DNA of 64,000 bases from Antedon mediterranea (GCF_964355755.1 NC_092673.1:11415001-11479000); one strand, 5' to 3'; positions 22,369-33,114 are shown, numbered from the stretch's first letter. Notes: generated from the letters alone by a model not told the origin. Program-made: numbers and translations.

Positions 22369-24421
22369 CGGACAGAATTATTGCAGATTTTGAACGCATT
22401 CAACGCATTGTTAAAGTGTTGACAACGCGTTGAAACTGCGTTGTCCGTTGGCGTTGAAAGTGTTGAGTTCGTTGAACTGTTTATTCAACCAACACAATGT
22501 GTTGCGTTGAGTTTGCGTTGAAATAACGAACAATCGGATTCGTATGGTATTTACAGATTGCCAGTGTGTATTAGTAGTAGTAGTAATAGTATAAAATACA
22601 GTATTACAAATATTTAAGAAAACAAACATAATGTGTATTTTTCCGCGGAAACCTAGCTTAATATATTACACTAGGCTAGGCCTACTACTAACGAGTAGGC
22701 CCCGTGTGTATATGAGCCGCGTCTGCCATCGCAGTTAAAAGTAGTGCAGTAGTGGTCATGTCCTTAATTACTGTGTGCCTATATTAACTGGAGTATTAAA
22801 TACCAAAGTTAAGGCGGCGGTGAATCTTGGAGGCTAGGTCACATCGTAATTAATTATTTCCAAACTAAAAACTTCGCAGTACTGTACTACATTTTTCTCG
22901 ATTTATAAAAACAGCGTAAAAACAACGTAGCCTACACCCGCCGCCATGGAAGGCAACAATACACCACAAACATAACGATCCAGCATGGTCGTTCGTCGTC
23001 TTTTTCACGCATGCTTTTCGTGACGTGAGGGACGAACTGATCGAAAGGTGAAGAGTTCATTCATTATGAAATAACGCGTAATTAAAAGGGAAAAAATCGT
23101 TTAGTTTTATTATTATCCATAAATATATCATTATCATGTATTATATTATAAATTAATTATTGTGATGCCTAACGTAACCCATGCAGAGAAAAGCGTTAAA
23201 TATAATAACCAAGAAATAGGAATGACCAATTTGATGACAATAGGCAATGTTAGGCGTTTTCTTTAAAATCAAAACCTGTGCCATACCATATTATTCACGC
23301 CAAGGTGTAACCCACAAATATTTGAATAACCAAACAATTCAGAATAAAGAACCACTTTATTCTGATGCAAGACAATCTATTATTACAGGCGAGGTTTAGG
23401 CGTTTTCTCTTTAACATACTATTGTTTTGTTTCTTAATATATTGGCCTCCTCCTGAAACGGTATGAATGGGATGGGAGTTGCGAGAATATGCGAGCGAAC
23501 AGCCAACATTTTAATCAGTTTACAGTGTTATGCTTTTCAAAACGCGCAACGTTTTCAACGCGTTCAACGCTATGGGATTCAATTGTTTAACGTCGTCAAT
23601 GAACGGTCAACGGGTTCAACACATTCAACACGCTCTATTGTTAACGTATTCAAAACGCTTTTTGTACTTAAAAATGTAATGTTGTTCGATTTATAAAGAT
23701 TTAAATTGGTTCATGGGTTTCGGACACGTCAAATTTTTTAGTTCTTTCAAATTACATTACAACAAACAATGGGACAATTATAAAATAAAAACCAAAATAG
23801 AGAAACAATATTTTAACTTTATCTCTTGAATCTCGAACAGCTAAAAAATGTAGGCCTGAATAAAATTAATTACTTCGTCGTCATTAACGATCGTTAAATA
23901 CGTCATAACACACGTGGTGTTTTTCTTGAGGAAACCAGGGTGGCGGCCTCGTGTGTTGATGTCAGTAATTTCCACGTTGTTTGATTTTACGACGTGAGAT
24001 CGTGTTTTCCCCCGGAAGGCCTACAGTACAGTGTTAACTGTTAGACTTGGCATCGACCTTATTATTCGATGTTTTCCTTCACTAAACACTGGGAAATATC
24101 ACTGTGTGTTTTATTTGGTAACTGTCCGTTCAATACTTAAAAATATATCTAAGCTTCATATATATTTTATTTATATTAAAATATCTGGTAGTGACTGCCG
24201 ATAGGTATTTTGCCTGTTGTTGTTACTGATCGTTCAGGCGTGCAATCGGCCAGTCTAGTGCTGCAGCAGCTAGCGTTGAAATAACTAATTGTTTACTTGA
24301 CATGCTGATAATGACTTTCGTTGAATAAACAACTAAACGTTGAAAGCCATTCAACGCAACGCAAACACAACGCAACGACAACGTGTTGAATGCGTTGGGA
24401 TTTTTGCAATAATTCTGTCCT
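22369..24421. mobile_element. TIR element rich in GTTGAA/TTCAACGC motifs
   Basis: Inverted ends GGACAGAATTATTGCA match for 16 bases, followed on both sides by strings of CAACGC/TTCAACGC. GTAC occurs outside both ends (22365-22368, 24422-24425), a possible 4-bp duplication with one uncertain base on each side. Three clusters of the TTCAACG motif (22385-22520, 23530-23660, 24285-24400) suggest either multiple binding sites or two abutting copies. It sits at the 5' edge of a LINE fragment. No transposase. Confidence 0.7.
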
Positions 24422-24429
24422 GTACTGTA

Positions 24430-24836
24430 CTACATTCAATGATGAATTAACAAAATTTTGTGACTGGTTTATTTCAAACAAATTACTTATTAATACTCTT
24501 AAAACAAATTATTTAATTTTTCACAATTCTCAACGTAAACTAAAAGTTGATAACCTAAATATACTTCTTGACGGAATTCAAATTGAACGTAAAACTGAAA
24601 CACTTTTTTTAGGTGTATATATTAATGAAAACCTTAAATGGACCAGTCATCAAAATTACGTTTCGAAAAAAATATCAAGATCTATTAGTATTATTAACAG
24701 ACTTAAGCACTTCTTCCCTCTAAATATTTTAATTTCTCTTTATAACACACTTGTACTTCCTTATTTCCAGTATTGTAACATTATTTGGGCTGCAGATTAC
24801 TCTTCTAATATTGCTAGATTAACTAAATTACAAAAA
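24430..24836 (+). pseudogene. LINE ORF, segment A (RT thumb and beyond)
   Basis: Frame: TFNDELTKFCDWFISNKLLI, NTLKTNYLIFHNSQRKL, KTETLFLGVYINENLKWTSH, then ISRSISIINRLKHFFPLNIL, YNTLVLPYFQYCNIIWAADY. This is the CR1/L2-group region after the Y-x-D-D box (W-x-x-x-N-K-L-x-x-N-x-x-K-T, F-L-G-V-x-I-x-x-x-L-x-W, I-x-R-x-x-x-x-L, L-x-L-P-x-x-x-Y-C). It ends at T-K-L-Q-K where the first Helitron-like element is inserted. It continues in frame in segment B. The upstream part is replaced by the 22369-24421 element. Confidence 0.85.
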
Positions 24837-26158
24837 CTAGATGGTACGCTCGCTTCGCTCGCGTACCATCTAGGTCGTGCCCACAGATGGTTCTCGAATA
24901 CACAGTAATTTCAGCGTAACAAAACTGGTGATTTCAAATGTACGTACCGCAGGACTATAGGCCTATACATTGTCGTTTACAGAAACGAATAAATTGACAC
25001 GATGATTTATGTAGTCAACTAAAATTAGCACCCTGGGAATTACTTCCGAAGGAGAAACTTATCACAAAATGAGTCCAAGTTTTTGATTTGGACTCATTTA
25101 AAGAAACCCAATTTGTGTTTTGTATGTAACATTAGGGTTGAGGGATGGGAAAGCGGATAGGTACAAAGAGGAACAATTGTTAAATATATTCTTTATCCAC
25201 TCAGTAACGAAATATTTTTTTCATGTTTTATAGGCCTATAAATAATATACCTCTAAATACAGTAAAACATTTGCGATTTAATACTTTTTTTATTTTATTT
25301 ATTTATTTATTTATTTTAAATATTCATTGTACACTAATTTTCCCCGTGTATGGCAAGAGATTCCTAATTATATTAGAGAACATTCTTTATTTAGTTTAGT
25401 TAAAACTGTCACTGTCATAATCGATTGAAATATTAAAGTACCATGTCACGATACACCACTACGACGTTTATATTTGGTAATTATTAATTAATACAAACGT
25501 TGAGAAAGAACTGTCAGTATAAAGTTTATTTGTATATAATAATGTGTTTATATATCTAACAGTAGAGCCTATCCACAATCTCGCAAGTTTATTCTCAAAG
25601 GGCCCATATATTTACCTACCGTATGTGTTAAACCAAGGGCTCATAAATTTACCTACAGTACTTGTGTTAAACCAAACTCTGGCAGACTGAGAGATTGGGA
25701 TGTTCCATTCATCGCAAATCAATAGATTTGTATAATCGTATATTAAATCTATCAAAATAGTATTTTTTAAAGAAAATCGGCCTGTCTTCAACATTATGAT
25801 GGTGTACTCTAGCTGTTCAACCGGTTTTCAGCTATTAAAAACAATTATCGTAGGAGGAGATAGGAAAATGCGAAGCCTCCTCGCATTTTTGTGGCGGGTA
25901 TTTTTCAAGACGGACATCCATTATACAGTGTATACCACGGTCGGAAAACACCCCTATTTGGGGCAAATCTTGGAACCTAAATTCGTTTTAACCGTCAATA
26001 ACTTATTATCTAACTTAATTTAATTAGTAAACAGGGTTACATCAGGTGGTTAAAATCAGTACCGAAAGTACGAACCAACTTTATATACCATCGAGTAAAA
26101 ATTATAGAAGTAAGGCACGATTTACCGAATTTTGCCCTTACGTAAATTTATATATAGA
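24837..26158 (-). mobile_element. Helitron-like element 1
   Basis: Read on the minus strand it begins TCTATATATAAATTTACG and ends with the hairpin GATGGTACGC...GCGTACCATC followed by TAG, that is a C-T-A-G 3' end. Outside bases are G on the 5' side and T on the 3' side. No target duplication: deleting it joins LINE segments A and B (K | R-A-A-R) with the frame intact. TC...CTRR ends, a terminal hairpin and lack of duplication identify a Helitron-type element, while the non-A 5' flank fits Helentron-like variants better. No Rep/helicase, so non-autonomous (1322 bp). Confidence 0.8.
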
Positions 26159-26290
26159 CGTGCAGCTAGAATTATTACTTTTTCACCATATAGAACCTCA
26201 TCTGAACCCCTTTTTAAACGTCTTGGTATATTAAAATTAACGGATATCCACAATGTTCAAGTTGCCAGTTTTATGTTTAATTATTTTAAA
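26159..26290 (+). pseudogene. LINE ORF, segment B
   Basis: Reads RAARIITFSPYRTSSEPLFK RLGILKLTDIHNVQVASFMF NYFK, the typical CR1/L2-group stretch Q-K-R-A-x-R-I-I-x-x-x-x-Y-x-x-x-x-x-x-L-F-x-x-L-x-I-L. It follows segment A directly in the intact protein and is bounded on both sides by Helitron-like elements. Confidence 0.85.
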
Positions 26291-26432
26291 CTAGATGGTC
26301 GTGCCCACAGATGGTTCTCGAATACATAATAATTTCAGCGTTAAAAAACTGACAATTTCAAATGTACGTACAATAATACATGTCGTTTACAGAAACGAAT
26401 AAATAGACACTGATTTATGTACTCAACTAAAA

Positions 26433-26461
26433 CTAGATTTAATTCGTCACTATGACGAATT
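26433..26461 (-). mobile_element. Helitron-like 3' terminus, minus orientation
   Basis: On the minus strand: stem AATTCGTCA, 3-base loop, TGACGAATT, then AAATCTAG and T. It is a perfect 9-bp hairpin of the same family as 10862 and 30833. It marks the left boundary of the insertion inside Helitron-like element 2. Confidence 0.6.
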
Positions 26462-26469
26462 ATAGGTTA

Positions 26470-27540
26470 CTAGATGGCACGCTCGCGTACCATCTAGGTC
26501 GTGCCCACAGATGGTTCTCGAATACACAGTATTTCCAGCGAGAAAAAAATGGAGATTTCAAATGTACGTACCGCAGGACTATAATACATTGTCGTTTACA
26601 GAAACGAATAAATATACACAATGATTTATGTAGTCAACCAAAATTAGCACCCTGGGAATTACTTCCGAGAGAGAGAAACAAATTTTTTTATTTGGACTCA
26701 TTTAAACAAACCCAATTTGTGTTTTGTATGTAACATTAAGGGTTGAGGGATGGGGGAAGAAGATAGGTACAAAGAGGAAACATTTTAAAATATATTCTTA
26801 TCCACTCAGTAACGAAATATTGTTTTTAATGTTTTATAGGCCTATAAATAATATACCACTAAATACAGTAAAACATTTACGATTTAATACGGTACTTTGT
26901 TAAAACTCTCACTGTCATAGTCGATTGAAATAGTAAAGTACATGTAACGATACACCACTACGACGTTTATATATTTTTAAATTATTAATTAATACAAACG
27001 TTGAGAAGCAACTGTCAGTAATAACGTTTATTTATTTGTATATTATATGTTTATAATCTAACAGTAGGACCTACCCACACTCACAGTAATAAAGTTTATT
27101 TGTATATATTTTTATATTACATCTAACAGTACCAACACTCACAGTAAGAAATTTGCGATTCAAATTGCGATCAAAAGTGGTTAATACCTTAACAGTATTG
27201 TACAGCATTGCAATACTATTTATGTTTATTCTCCAAGGGGGCCCATAAATCTAAATCTATACCTCTATGGTTAAACCAAATAATTTGGAATGTTTATTTG
27301 TATATTATATGTTTATAATCTAACAGTAGGGCCTACCCACACTCACAGTAATAAAGTTTATTTGTATATATTTTTATATTACATCTAACAGTACCAACAC
27401 TCACAGTAAGACATTTGCGATTCAAATTGCGATCAAAAGTGGTTAATACCTTAACAGTAATTGATTTTTAAAAGATATATTGATTGATTGATTTTCTCAG
27501 AATCTTTAATTATTTATAATATATGATAGGACCTTGCTAA
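26470..27540 (-). mobile_element. Helitron-like element 3, partial
   Basis: Third copy of the 24837 family end: CTAGATGGCACGC...GCGTACCATC, then the same GTCGTGCCCACAGATGGTTC block, and homology continuing through AATTAGCACCCTGGGAATTA to about 27480. The outside base is T on the minus strand. No 5' end of its own was found, so the 3'-proximal end is nested inside element 2. Confidence 0.65.
27031..27470. repeat. 262-bp tandem duplication inside Helitron copy 3
   Basis: The stretch from TATTATATGTTTATAATCTA to TTAATACCTTAACAGTA appears twice at an offset of 262 bases (TATTATATGT at 27041 and 27303, TTAATACC at 27181 and 27443). Copies are nearly identical, so the duplication is recent. Confidence 0.85.
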
Positions 27541-27734
27541 CGCGAACACCATAGCCGGTATCACAATCCGATCAAAGATCCATATGCGTATAATGTCATA
27601 AACCACATTTGTTGTTACATAATAATAAAGACATAAGTTAATTTTTATCTAGATTTCATTATAAATCATGTGTATAATCTATACACTAAGAAATAAATTT
27701 GAACAAACAATACGGATAATAAAAAAAAAATCTT

Positions 27735-27815
27735 ATTTCGTTTCCCAAGGTGAGACTCGATCTCGGTACCTTGAATGCCATAGACACGAGCACAGACCAT
27801 CGAGCCATACACAAC
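27735..27815 (-). repeat. tRNA-like/SINE-like segment
   Basis: On the minus strand TGGCTCGATGGT resembles a Pol III A box and, about 35 bases later, GAGATCGAGTCTC resembles a B box. Anticodon and acceptor stems do not pair convincingly, so a functional tRNA is unlikely. A tRNA-derived SINE or a degenerate tRNA is the better reading. Confidence 0.35.
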
Positions 27816-28804
27816 TGACTAAACGTTGTAGAAAAATTCCTCTTTGTATTTACTATGCAGTAACCACTTTGATGCAAATAGATTATTACATACCGAAATG
27901 AATTATAATTTTTTACTATGATGACATCTTTAAAATGTATACAAATGATGCACTGTCAAACTACATACTTTTAACTTTAATATATGAATTTTTGAAGGAA
28001 GAAAGTTAATGTTAAGTTTGTTATTTTGGCCTAAGAAAATGTCATAATTTGTTTGATTGTCGAAATTATTTTTTTTAAATTTAATATGCAATTAATGATG
28101 ACTTAATCAACTTTTGTTCTCTTTATTTGATAATAAATCATACATATGATACATACACTTCAAGAAAATGAAATAAAAAATAGGTGTTCCCCTGCATTCT
28201 GGCGATATATATTAATTTTAAAATTTAGCATATTTTCACCATTTTGTTAACTTATACGTGCGTAGCCAGTCACTTTTGACGTGCTCGTATAACGCAATTT
28301 CGAGTTGAAACCTGAATCAAATATGATGATATTATTAAAGAAAGATTGTAAAACAGAAATCGGGCAAAAAGAGTGCGCATTAACGTTTAACGCGCAGTGC
28401 GCGTGCAAAAATCTGCGCACTCATGGCAATTTTTTAAACGCTTAAAATTGCCTGAAACGTACTCTAATTTCATTGAAAATAAATTTTGACAATTTTGAAC
28501 ATTTTAAGCGCGCGTACGCAAGCGTTATATGCGCTACACACGTAATTGTATTGCCATATGATGAAATATGACCTGAAATTTATGAGTACCAAATTTTGTT
28601 TAATTGTGATTCATGCTTGTGAAGATATGATTACAAACGTGATTTCGTTAAATCGCGCGTAGACCGCGTAATTTTTGATTGCGCATCGTGAAAACATAAC
28701 CACATCGATTCCTGGCCATAAGGAATATACAGTACTCTGAAAAATTGACTTAGTTAGATGAAACTGATATCAAGATAATTGACGGACAAATAGTGCTAAG
28801 GAAA

Positions 28805-28945
28805 GAATAAATAAATAAATAAATAAAGATTTTGACAGAATCAAGAGGTTATATGCATATCATGCATATAACCTAATAAATAAATAAATAAATAAATAAA
28901 GATTTTGACAGAATCAAGAGGTTATATGCATATCATGCATATAAC
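28805..28945 (+). repeat. Tandem pair: AAAT run plus hairpin ending in CTAA
   Basis: A unit of about 70 bp occurs twice: an AAAT/AATA microsatellite, GATTTTGACAGAATCAAGAG, then GGTTATATGCAT-ATC-ATGCATATAACC and TAA. The 12-bp perfect stem followed by C-T-A-A and T is Helitron-3'-end-like in plus orientation. The second copy ends exactly where Helitron-like element 2 resumes (TTAGCACC at 28946). Confidence 0.7.
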
Positions 28946-29840
28946 CTAATTAGCACCCTGGGAATTACTTCCGAAAGAGAAACTTGTCACAAAATGAGAC
29001 CAATTGTTGGTTTTCAATTGTTTCTTAGAGCCAATTCATACTTAAGTTGGTTCCTACCCTACCCACCAAAGTTGTTTTGCGTTTAGGGCATATGATGCAC
29101 CGTAGGCCTATCAGGCTCTACTATGGCTTTACAACGCTACTCATGCCAGTGAGGGAAGGGTGATGATATGGGTGGTTTAACTGCAATAATAAAGATTTGT
29201 ACATAATATACGGCGACTGAAAACGCTAGCACCAGCTCATTATCCGTTTAAAAAAAATTATATCCAACCTCTACAGCACAGATTGAAAAAAAAATGGATC
29301 GAATTTCTGTTATGAGTATACAGTACTTTCCTTTACGACGCCTGAGGGAATAGACACTTGTGGAACGACACTGAGATTGGAATGTTCCATTCATCGCAAA
29401 TCAATACATTTGTATAAACGTATATTAAATCTATCAAAATAGTATTTTTTAAAGAAAATCGGCCTGTCTTCAACATCATGATACTGTACTCGAGCTGTTC
29501 AACCGATTTTCAGCTATTAAAAACAATTATCGTAGGAGGAGATAGGAAAATGCGAAGCCTCCTCGAATTTTTGTGGTGGGTATTTTTCAAGATTGACATC
29601 CATTAGACAGTGTATACCACGATCGGAAAACACCCTATTTGGGGCAAATCGTTGAACCTAAATTCGTTTTAATCGTCAATAACTAATTATCTAACTTAAT
29701 TTAATTAGTAAACAGGGTTACATCAGGTGGTTAAAATCAGTACCGAAAGTACAAACCAACTTTATAATACCATCGAGTAAAAATTCTAAAAGTAAGGCGC
29801 GATTTACCGAATTTTGCCCTTACGTAAATTTATATATAGA

Positions 29841-30083
29841 AACCAACTTCCTATTTCTATGACTGATATGCTCTGTAAACTTACCAAATTTCACAATTAC
29901 AATTTAAGAACTTCTCATTTAAACATTCCTTTTGCTAGACTTACTAAAACTAAATTTTTTATAACTATATCAGGTCCTAATTTGTGGAATCATATCCCGC
30001 CAAATATCAAAACGTCAATATCATTATTTACTTTCCGAAAAAAGTTAAAGAATCATTATATAGCTAAATATTATACTGCTTAG
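29841..30083 (+). pseudogene. LINE ORF, segment C (C-terminus)
   Basis: Reads NQLPISMTDMLCKLTKFHNY NLRTSHLNIPFARLTKTKFF, then ITISGPNLWNHIPPNIKTS and TFRKKLKNHYIAKYYTA before the stop at 30081-30083. The G-P-x-L-W-N-x-I-P motif and final F-R-K-K-L-K are the C-terminal signature of CR1/L2-group LINEs. A, B and C together make about 260 residues with one frame. The N-terminal endonuclease and the RT core are missing from this locus. Confidence 0.85.
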
Positions 30084-30175
30084 TTTAATATGCTTATTAT
30101 CATCACAAAATATTAGTTGTTGTTTATTATTGCAATCTTTAATCTATACTATATATAATGTATATATATATATAC

Positions 30176-30350
30176 TTGCACTGATGAAGGGCTAGTGTTG
30201 CCCGAAAGCTCTGCTAACTTTTCTGGCTGTTTACTTTATCGTTTTGATTTAGCTTTTCGCTTTTTATTTTTGTATCTCAATTGAGATCCAGCCACTGCTA
30301 CCCACAGCATTGTCATTTTTTTCAGTAATTTGCCTTTGGATTTATAGTAT
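30176..30350 (+). repeat. Dispersed repeat R4, retroelement 3' region
   Basis: Follows the LINE stop after a TA-rich stretch. Landmarks GCCCGAAAGCTCTGCTAACT, TTATCGTTTTGATTTAGC and GAGATCCAGCCACTG recur at 54598-54745 and (minus) 6653-6745. It begins with the hammerhead-like core at 30181. Confidence 0.65.
30181..30208 (+). other. Hammerhead-ribozyme-like core
   Basis: CTGATGA is followed by a possible stem II, GGGC-tagtgtt-GCCC, and then GAAA. This is the conserved core order of hammerhead ribozymes, which are known in Penelope-like and some other retroelements. Stems I and III were not convincingly identified, so activity is doubtful. The R4 copy at 54598 starts inside this motif and lacks CTGATGA. 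Confidence 0.35.
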
Positions 30351-30534
30351 ATACTATATATATACATAAATTATATGTATACATATTTTTTTCATTTACC
30401 AATATAGGTATTTATTTCATTTATATCATGAAATTATTGAAATATAATTTAAATAATTTTGATAAAGATGATGTTAGTTATGTTATTATACTGAAATTTT
30501 TTATCCTAAATTATATATTCTAGGTTTATTTTTT

Positions 30535-30660
30535 ATCGTAGGCTACAAACAATACATCGTAGGCTACAAACAATACATCGTAGGAGAGAACAATGACCTA
30601 CGTTCTACCTACGAAAGCCTACGTGTAGATACGAAGCAGTAATTTCTTTCTGTACTGTAT
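30535..30660. repeat. CCTACG-rich repeat with TTTCTTTCTGTACTGTA end
   Basis: Contains repeats of TCGTAGGCTACAAACAATACA and ends AGTAATTTCTTTCTGTACTG. The same end and CCTACG strings recur, inverted or direct, at 32540-32965, 33916-34096 and 34838-34935. Confidence 0.65.
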
Positions 30661-30803
30661 ACTGTTTATACTGTATATACTATATGACACAAAATTGACA
30701 GTATTCAGCACTAACAACATAATTATCATATTCTTCAGTTTAGGTAATAATGTCATAATCTTTTTCTGAGTGCAAAATTCCAACGTATGACGTGCGGATA
30801 ACT

Positions 30804-30833
30804 AACTCGTCAAAGTGACGAGTTCAAATCTAG
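30804..30833 (+). mobile_element. Helitron-like 3' terminus with hairpin
   Basis: Stem AACTCGTCA (30804-30812), loop AAG, stem TGACGAGTT (30816-30824), then CAAATCTAG and T. It is the cleanest member of this 3'-end family and is preceded by GTGCGGATAACTAA. The 5' end was not identified. Confidence 0.6.
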
Positions 30834-31064
30834 TTATATATTCAATATTATTATTTATATGGATTTTATAAACGCACCTACAGTACGTCTTAATTATGTG
30901 AACAAACGACCAAACAATCCTAGGCCTTTGTGACCTGTTTGCTAAATATTTCTATGGTCATTTTCTTGATCAGTGGTCATGATATGTCACTTGGCACTTG
31001 TTGAGTGATATCAATGAGTGTATTTTGATATTAAGCAAAGACAACATTCGCTAGTTATTAAATG

Positions 31065-31690
31065 TAAGTGTGCTCCACGAAAAAATGTTTGTACCAGCTA
31101 TTGGTTAAATGTCAAAATAAGTTGTTTTTTAACATTTTGTGTATTTCTGTTGTATTAGAGAAAATATAAATATTTATATATTGTGAGTAATTTGAGATTA
31201 AAGTTATAACTTTCCTGACTAGTGGTTGCTGAGTTATTGATATGGCTATTTTCTTGACCAAATGGTCAAAAATAAAGTTTCACTGTCATTTTTGGCAAAA
31301 GTTGTCCATTAAATTGAATAGAAATATGTATCTTTACGACCACATCCACCCAACAATTTTTGAGATATGAAAAGTGTGCTCCAAGCCAAAAATATTTGTG
31401 CTGGCTATATGTAAAAGATCAAAATTTATTTACAGTTTTATGATTTTTATTACATTATAAAAATATAAACATATACAGTACTTTGCGAGTAATTTGAGAC
31501 CACAATTATCACTTTCTGATTAGTAGTTGGCGAGATATTCATATGGCCAATTTCTTGACCAGTGGTCAGAAAAGGGGTTTCTGTTCACTTTTGGCAAAAG
31601 TTTCCCATTAGAGTGAACAAAAAATATTCCAATACACCCAGTACTTGGCCCCCTGTACTGACCAAGCATCCCAATTTTTTTTTTTTAATC
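31065..31690 (+). repeat. Dispersed repeat R3, two tandem copies
   Basis: Copies at about 31065-31345 and 31368-31690 share GTGTGCTCCA, a GGCTAT stretch, GAGTAATTTGAGA, TTCTTGACCA-GGTCA and TTTTGGCAAAAGT in order. The second is closer to the minus-strand copy at 6000-6325 than the first. Non-coding; family unknown. Confidence 0.65.
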
Positions 31691-32539
31691 AAAGTAACTT
31701 TTCAGAAGTTTCGTCAACCCCAATTTTATTATCGGGTAGAGAGTATAAAGTATAGTTATGATACAAACCATTGTGACGTCATGATATTGTTTGAACAAAC
31801 AACACGATTTTTATATATGAGGCCTGGCATCACAAAAGCGGCGCAGAGTCGCAACCCAAACTTTTGAGATATTTAGCCTTGAACAGGGCTGCAAATTAAG
31901 GGGTATTTGGTCGCATTTGCGACCTAATTTTTCTGTTTGCGACTAAAGAAACAGAATAGGTCGCGCATAGCGCGACAAGATCGTCTGCTTGTGCGAGTTG
32001 TTTCAAATTGAAGTCAGGTGTGTTTTCCCTATTTCAAACACTGTTGTAATTTAATCTCTCTACTACGGAAGGCTCAGGAGTTTCCACTAGTCACCGCCAA
32101 GCAAAGGAGTCAGGTTCATTCAAGCGTACAAAGCCCCTAAACATTTTACACTCGTTGTGATTGGAAGTTCGTCCATTTATTGCATGCTGCCTTACCCAAT
32201 CACACAAAAGGACACCAAACACACAGCACAGTGTGAAGCGCGGACGACACAAACCTCGTGGAAAATCACCTCCGTTTTAAAGAAGGAATATAAAAACAAT
32301 TGTACCGCCGTACACAGAAGTTAGCCAGGGCGGGCGCGGCAGAAACAAAGGATTGTTGCCGCGCAGCCATCAGCATTTTTTAGGCAGTATAATGGGTTAT
32401 ATCATGATTAATAAATAATGTAATTAATGATATATATAATAATATCTATTCATTATATAGATTAAACAGCAGTATTGTTTATCAGTAGATTTAATACTTT
32501 AATCCAGATTCTGATTATCGAAAATTATATATCAGAGAA

Positions 32540-32965
32540 AATACCGCAACTTTTCCTACGAAGTAGCTTCGTAGATAAAACAGGCTACGTTGTTGGCTAG
32601 GTTACATTGTTTGGCTTCGTTAGTAACCTCAATAAACAACGATGTTCTTAGTAACAAGTAACAAGGTGTGAAAATTATCATTTAATGTCTTACAGTACAG
32701 AAAGAAATTACTGCTTCGTATCTACGCGTAGGCTTTCGTAGGTAGATCGTAGGTAGAACGTAGGTCATTGTTCTCTCCTACGATGTATTGTTCGTAGCCT
32801 ACGATGTATTGTTCTCTCCTACGATGTATTGTTCGTAGCCTACGATGTATTGTTCTTAGCCTAGGCCTACGATGTATTGTTCTTAGCCTAGGCCTACGAT
32901 GTATTGTTATGAAATCTAGGCTACGCCTCGATCGTAGGGTGGTTCGTAGAAGCATGGACAATGCA
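32540..32965. repeat. CCTACG-rich repeats with a minisatellite
   Basis: Positions 32540-32690 match in reverse complement the small element at 33916-34096 (CTACGAAGTAGCTTCGTAGA and CTCAATAAACAAC blocks). From 32693, TACAGTACAGAAAGAAATTA starts a second end. Positions 32768-32912 hold six or so copies of CCTACGATGTATTGTTC spaced 22-27 bases apart, joined by GTAGC or TTAGCCTAGG linkers. Open frames here are repeats in translation, not genes. Confidence 0.75.
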
Positions 32966-33114
32966 AACAAACAATATATTGATTGCTAATTAAAATCCTA
33001 CCTAAAGATACAGTAGTAGGTCAATTTTTGTAGCCGCCCTACGCATTGGTTATCCTAATTTGGACGGAAATCCGCCAACGAAACGACATCGGCCCGGTGA
33101 ACCTCAGCTCATGT

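Larger units (their letters stand above)
26291..29840 (-). mobile_element. Helitron-like element 2, with internal insertions
   Basis: Same family and orientation as element 1: minus-strand 5' end TCTATATATAAATTTACG at 29840, C-T-A-G 3' end at 26291. The last 470 bases match 25690-26158 of element 1. Flanks are T on both sides, and removal joins LINE segments B and C in frame with no duplication. Unlike element 1 its 3' hairpin is deleted (CTAGATGG is followed directly by TCGTGCCC). An insertion of about 2.5 kb (26433-28945) carries a third copy and other sequence. Core length after removing it is about 1.04 kb. Confidence 0.8.

Noticed and set aside
27735-27815. Functional tRNA gene
   Set aside because: A and B boxes are plausible but the acceptor and anticodon stems do not pair, so it was kept only as a SINE-like segment.
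32722-32989. Open frames with Arg-rich repeats (T-I-H-R-R-P-R-L-R)
   Set aside because: They are translations of the CCTACGATG minisatellite on either strand and have no independent support.
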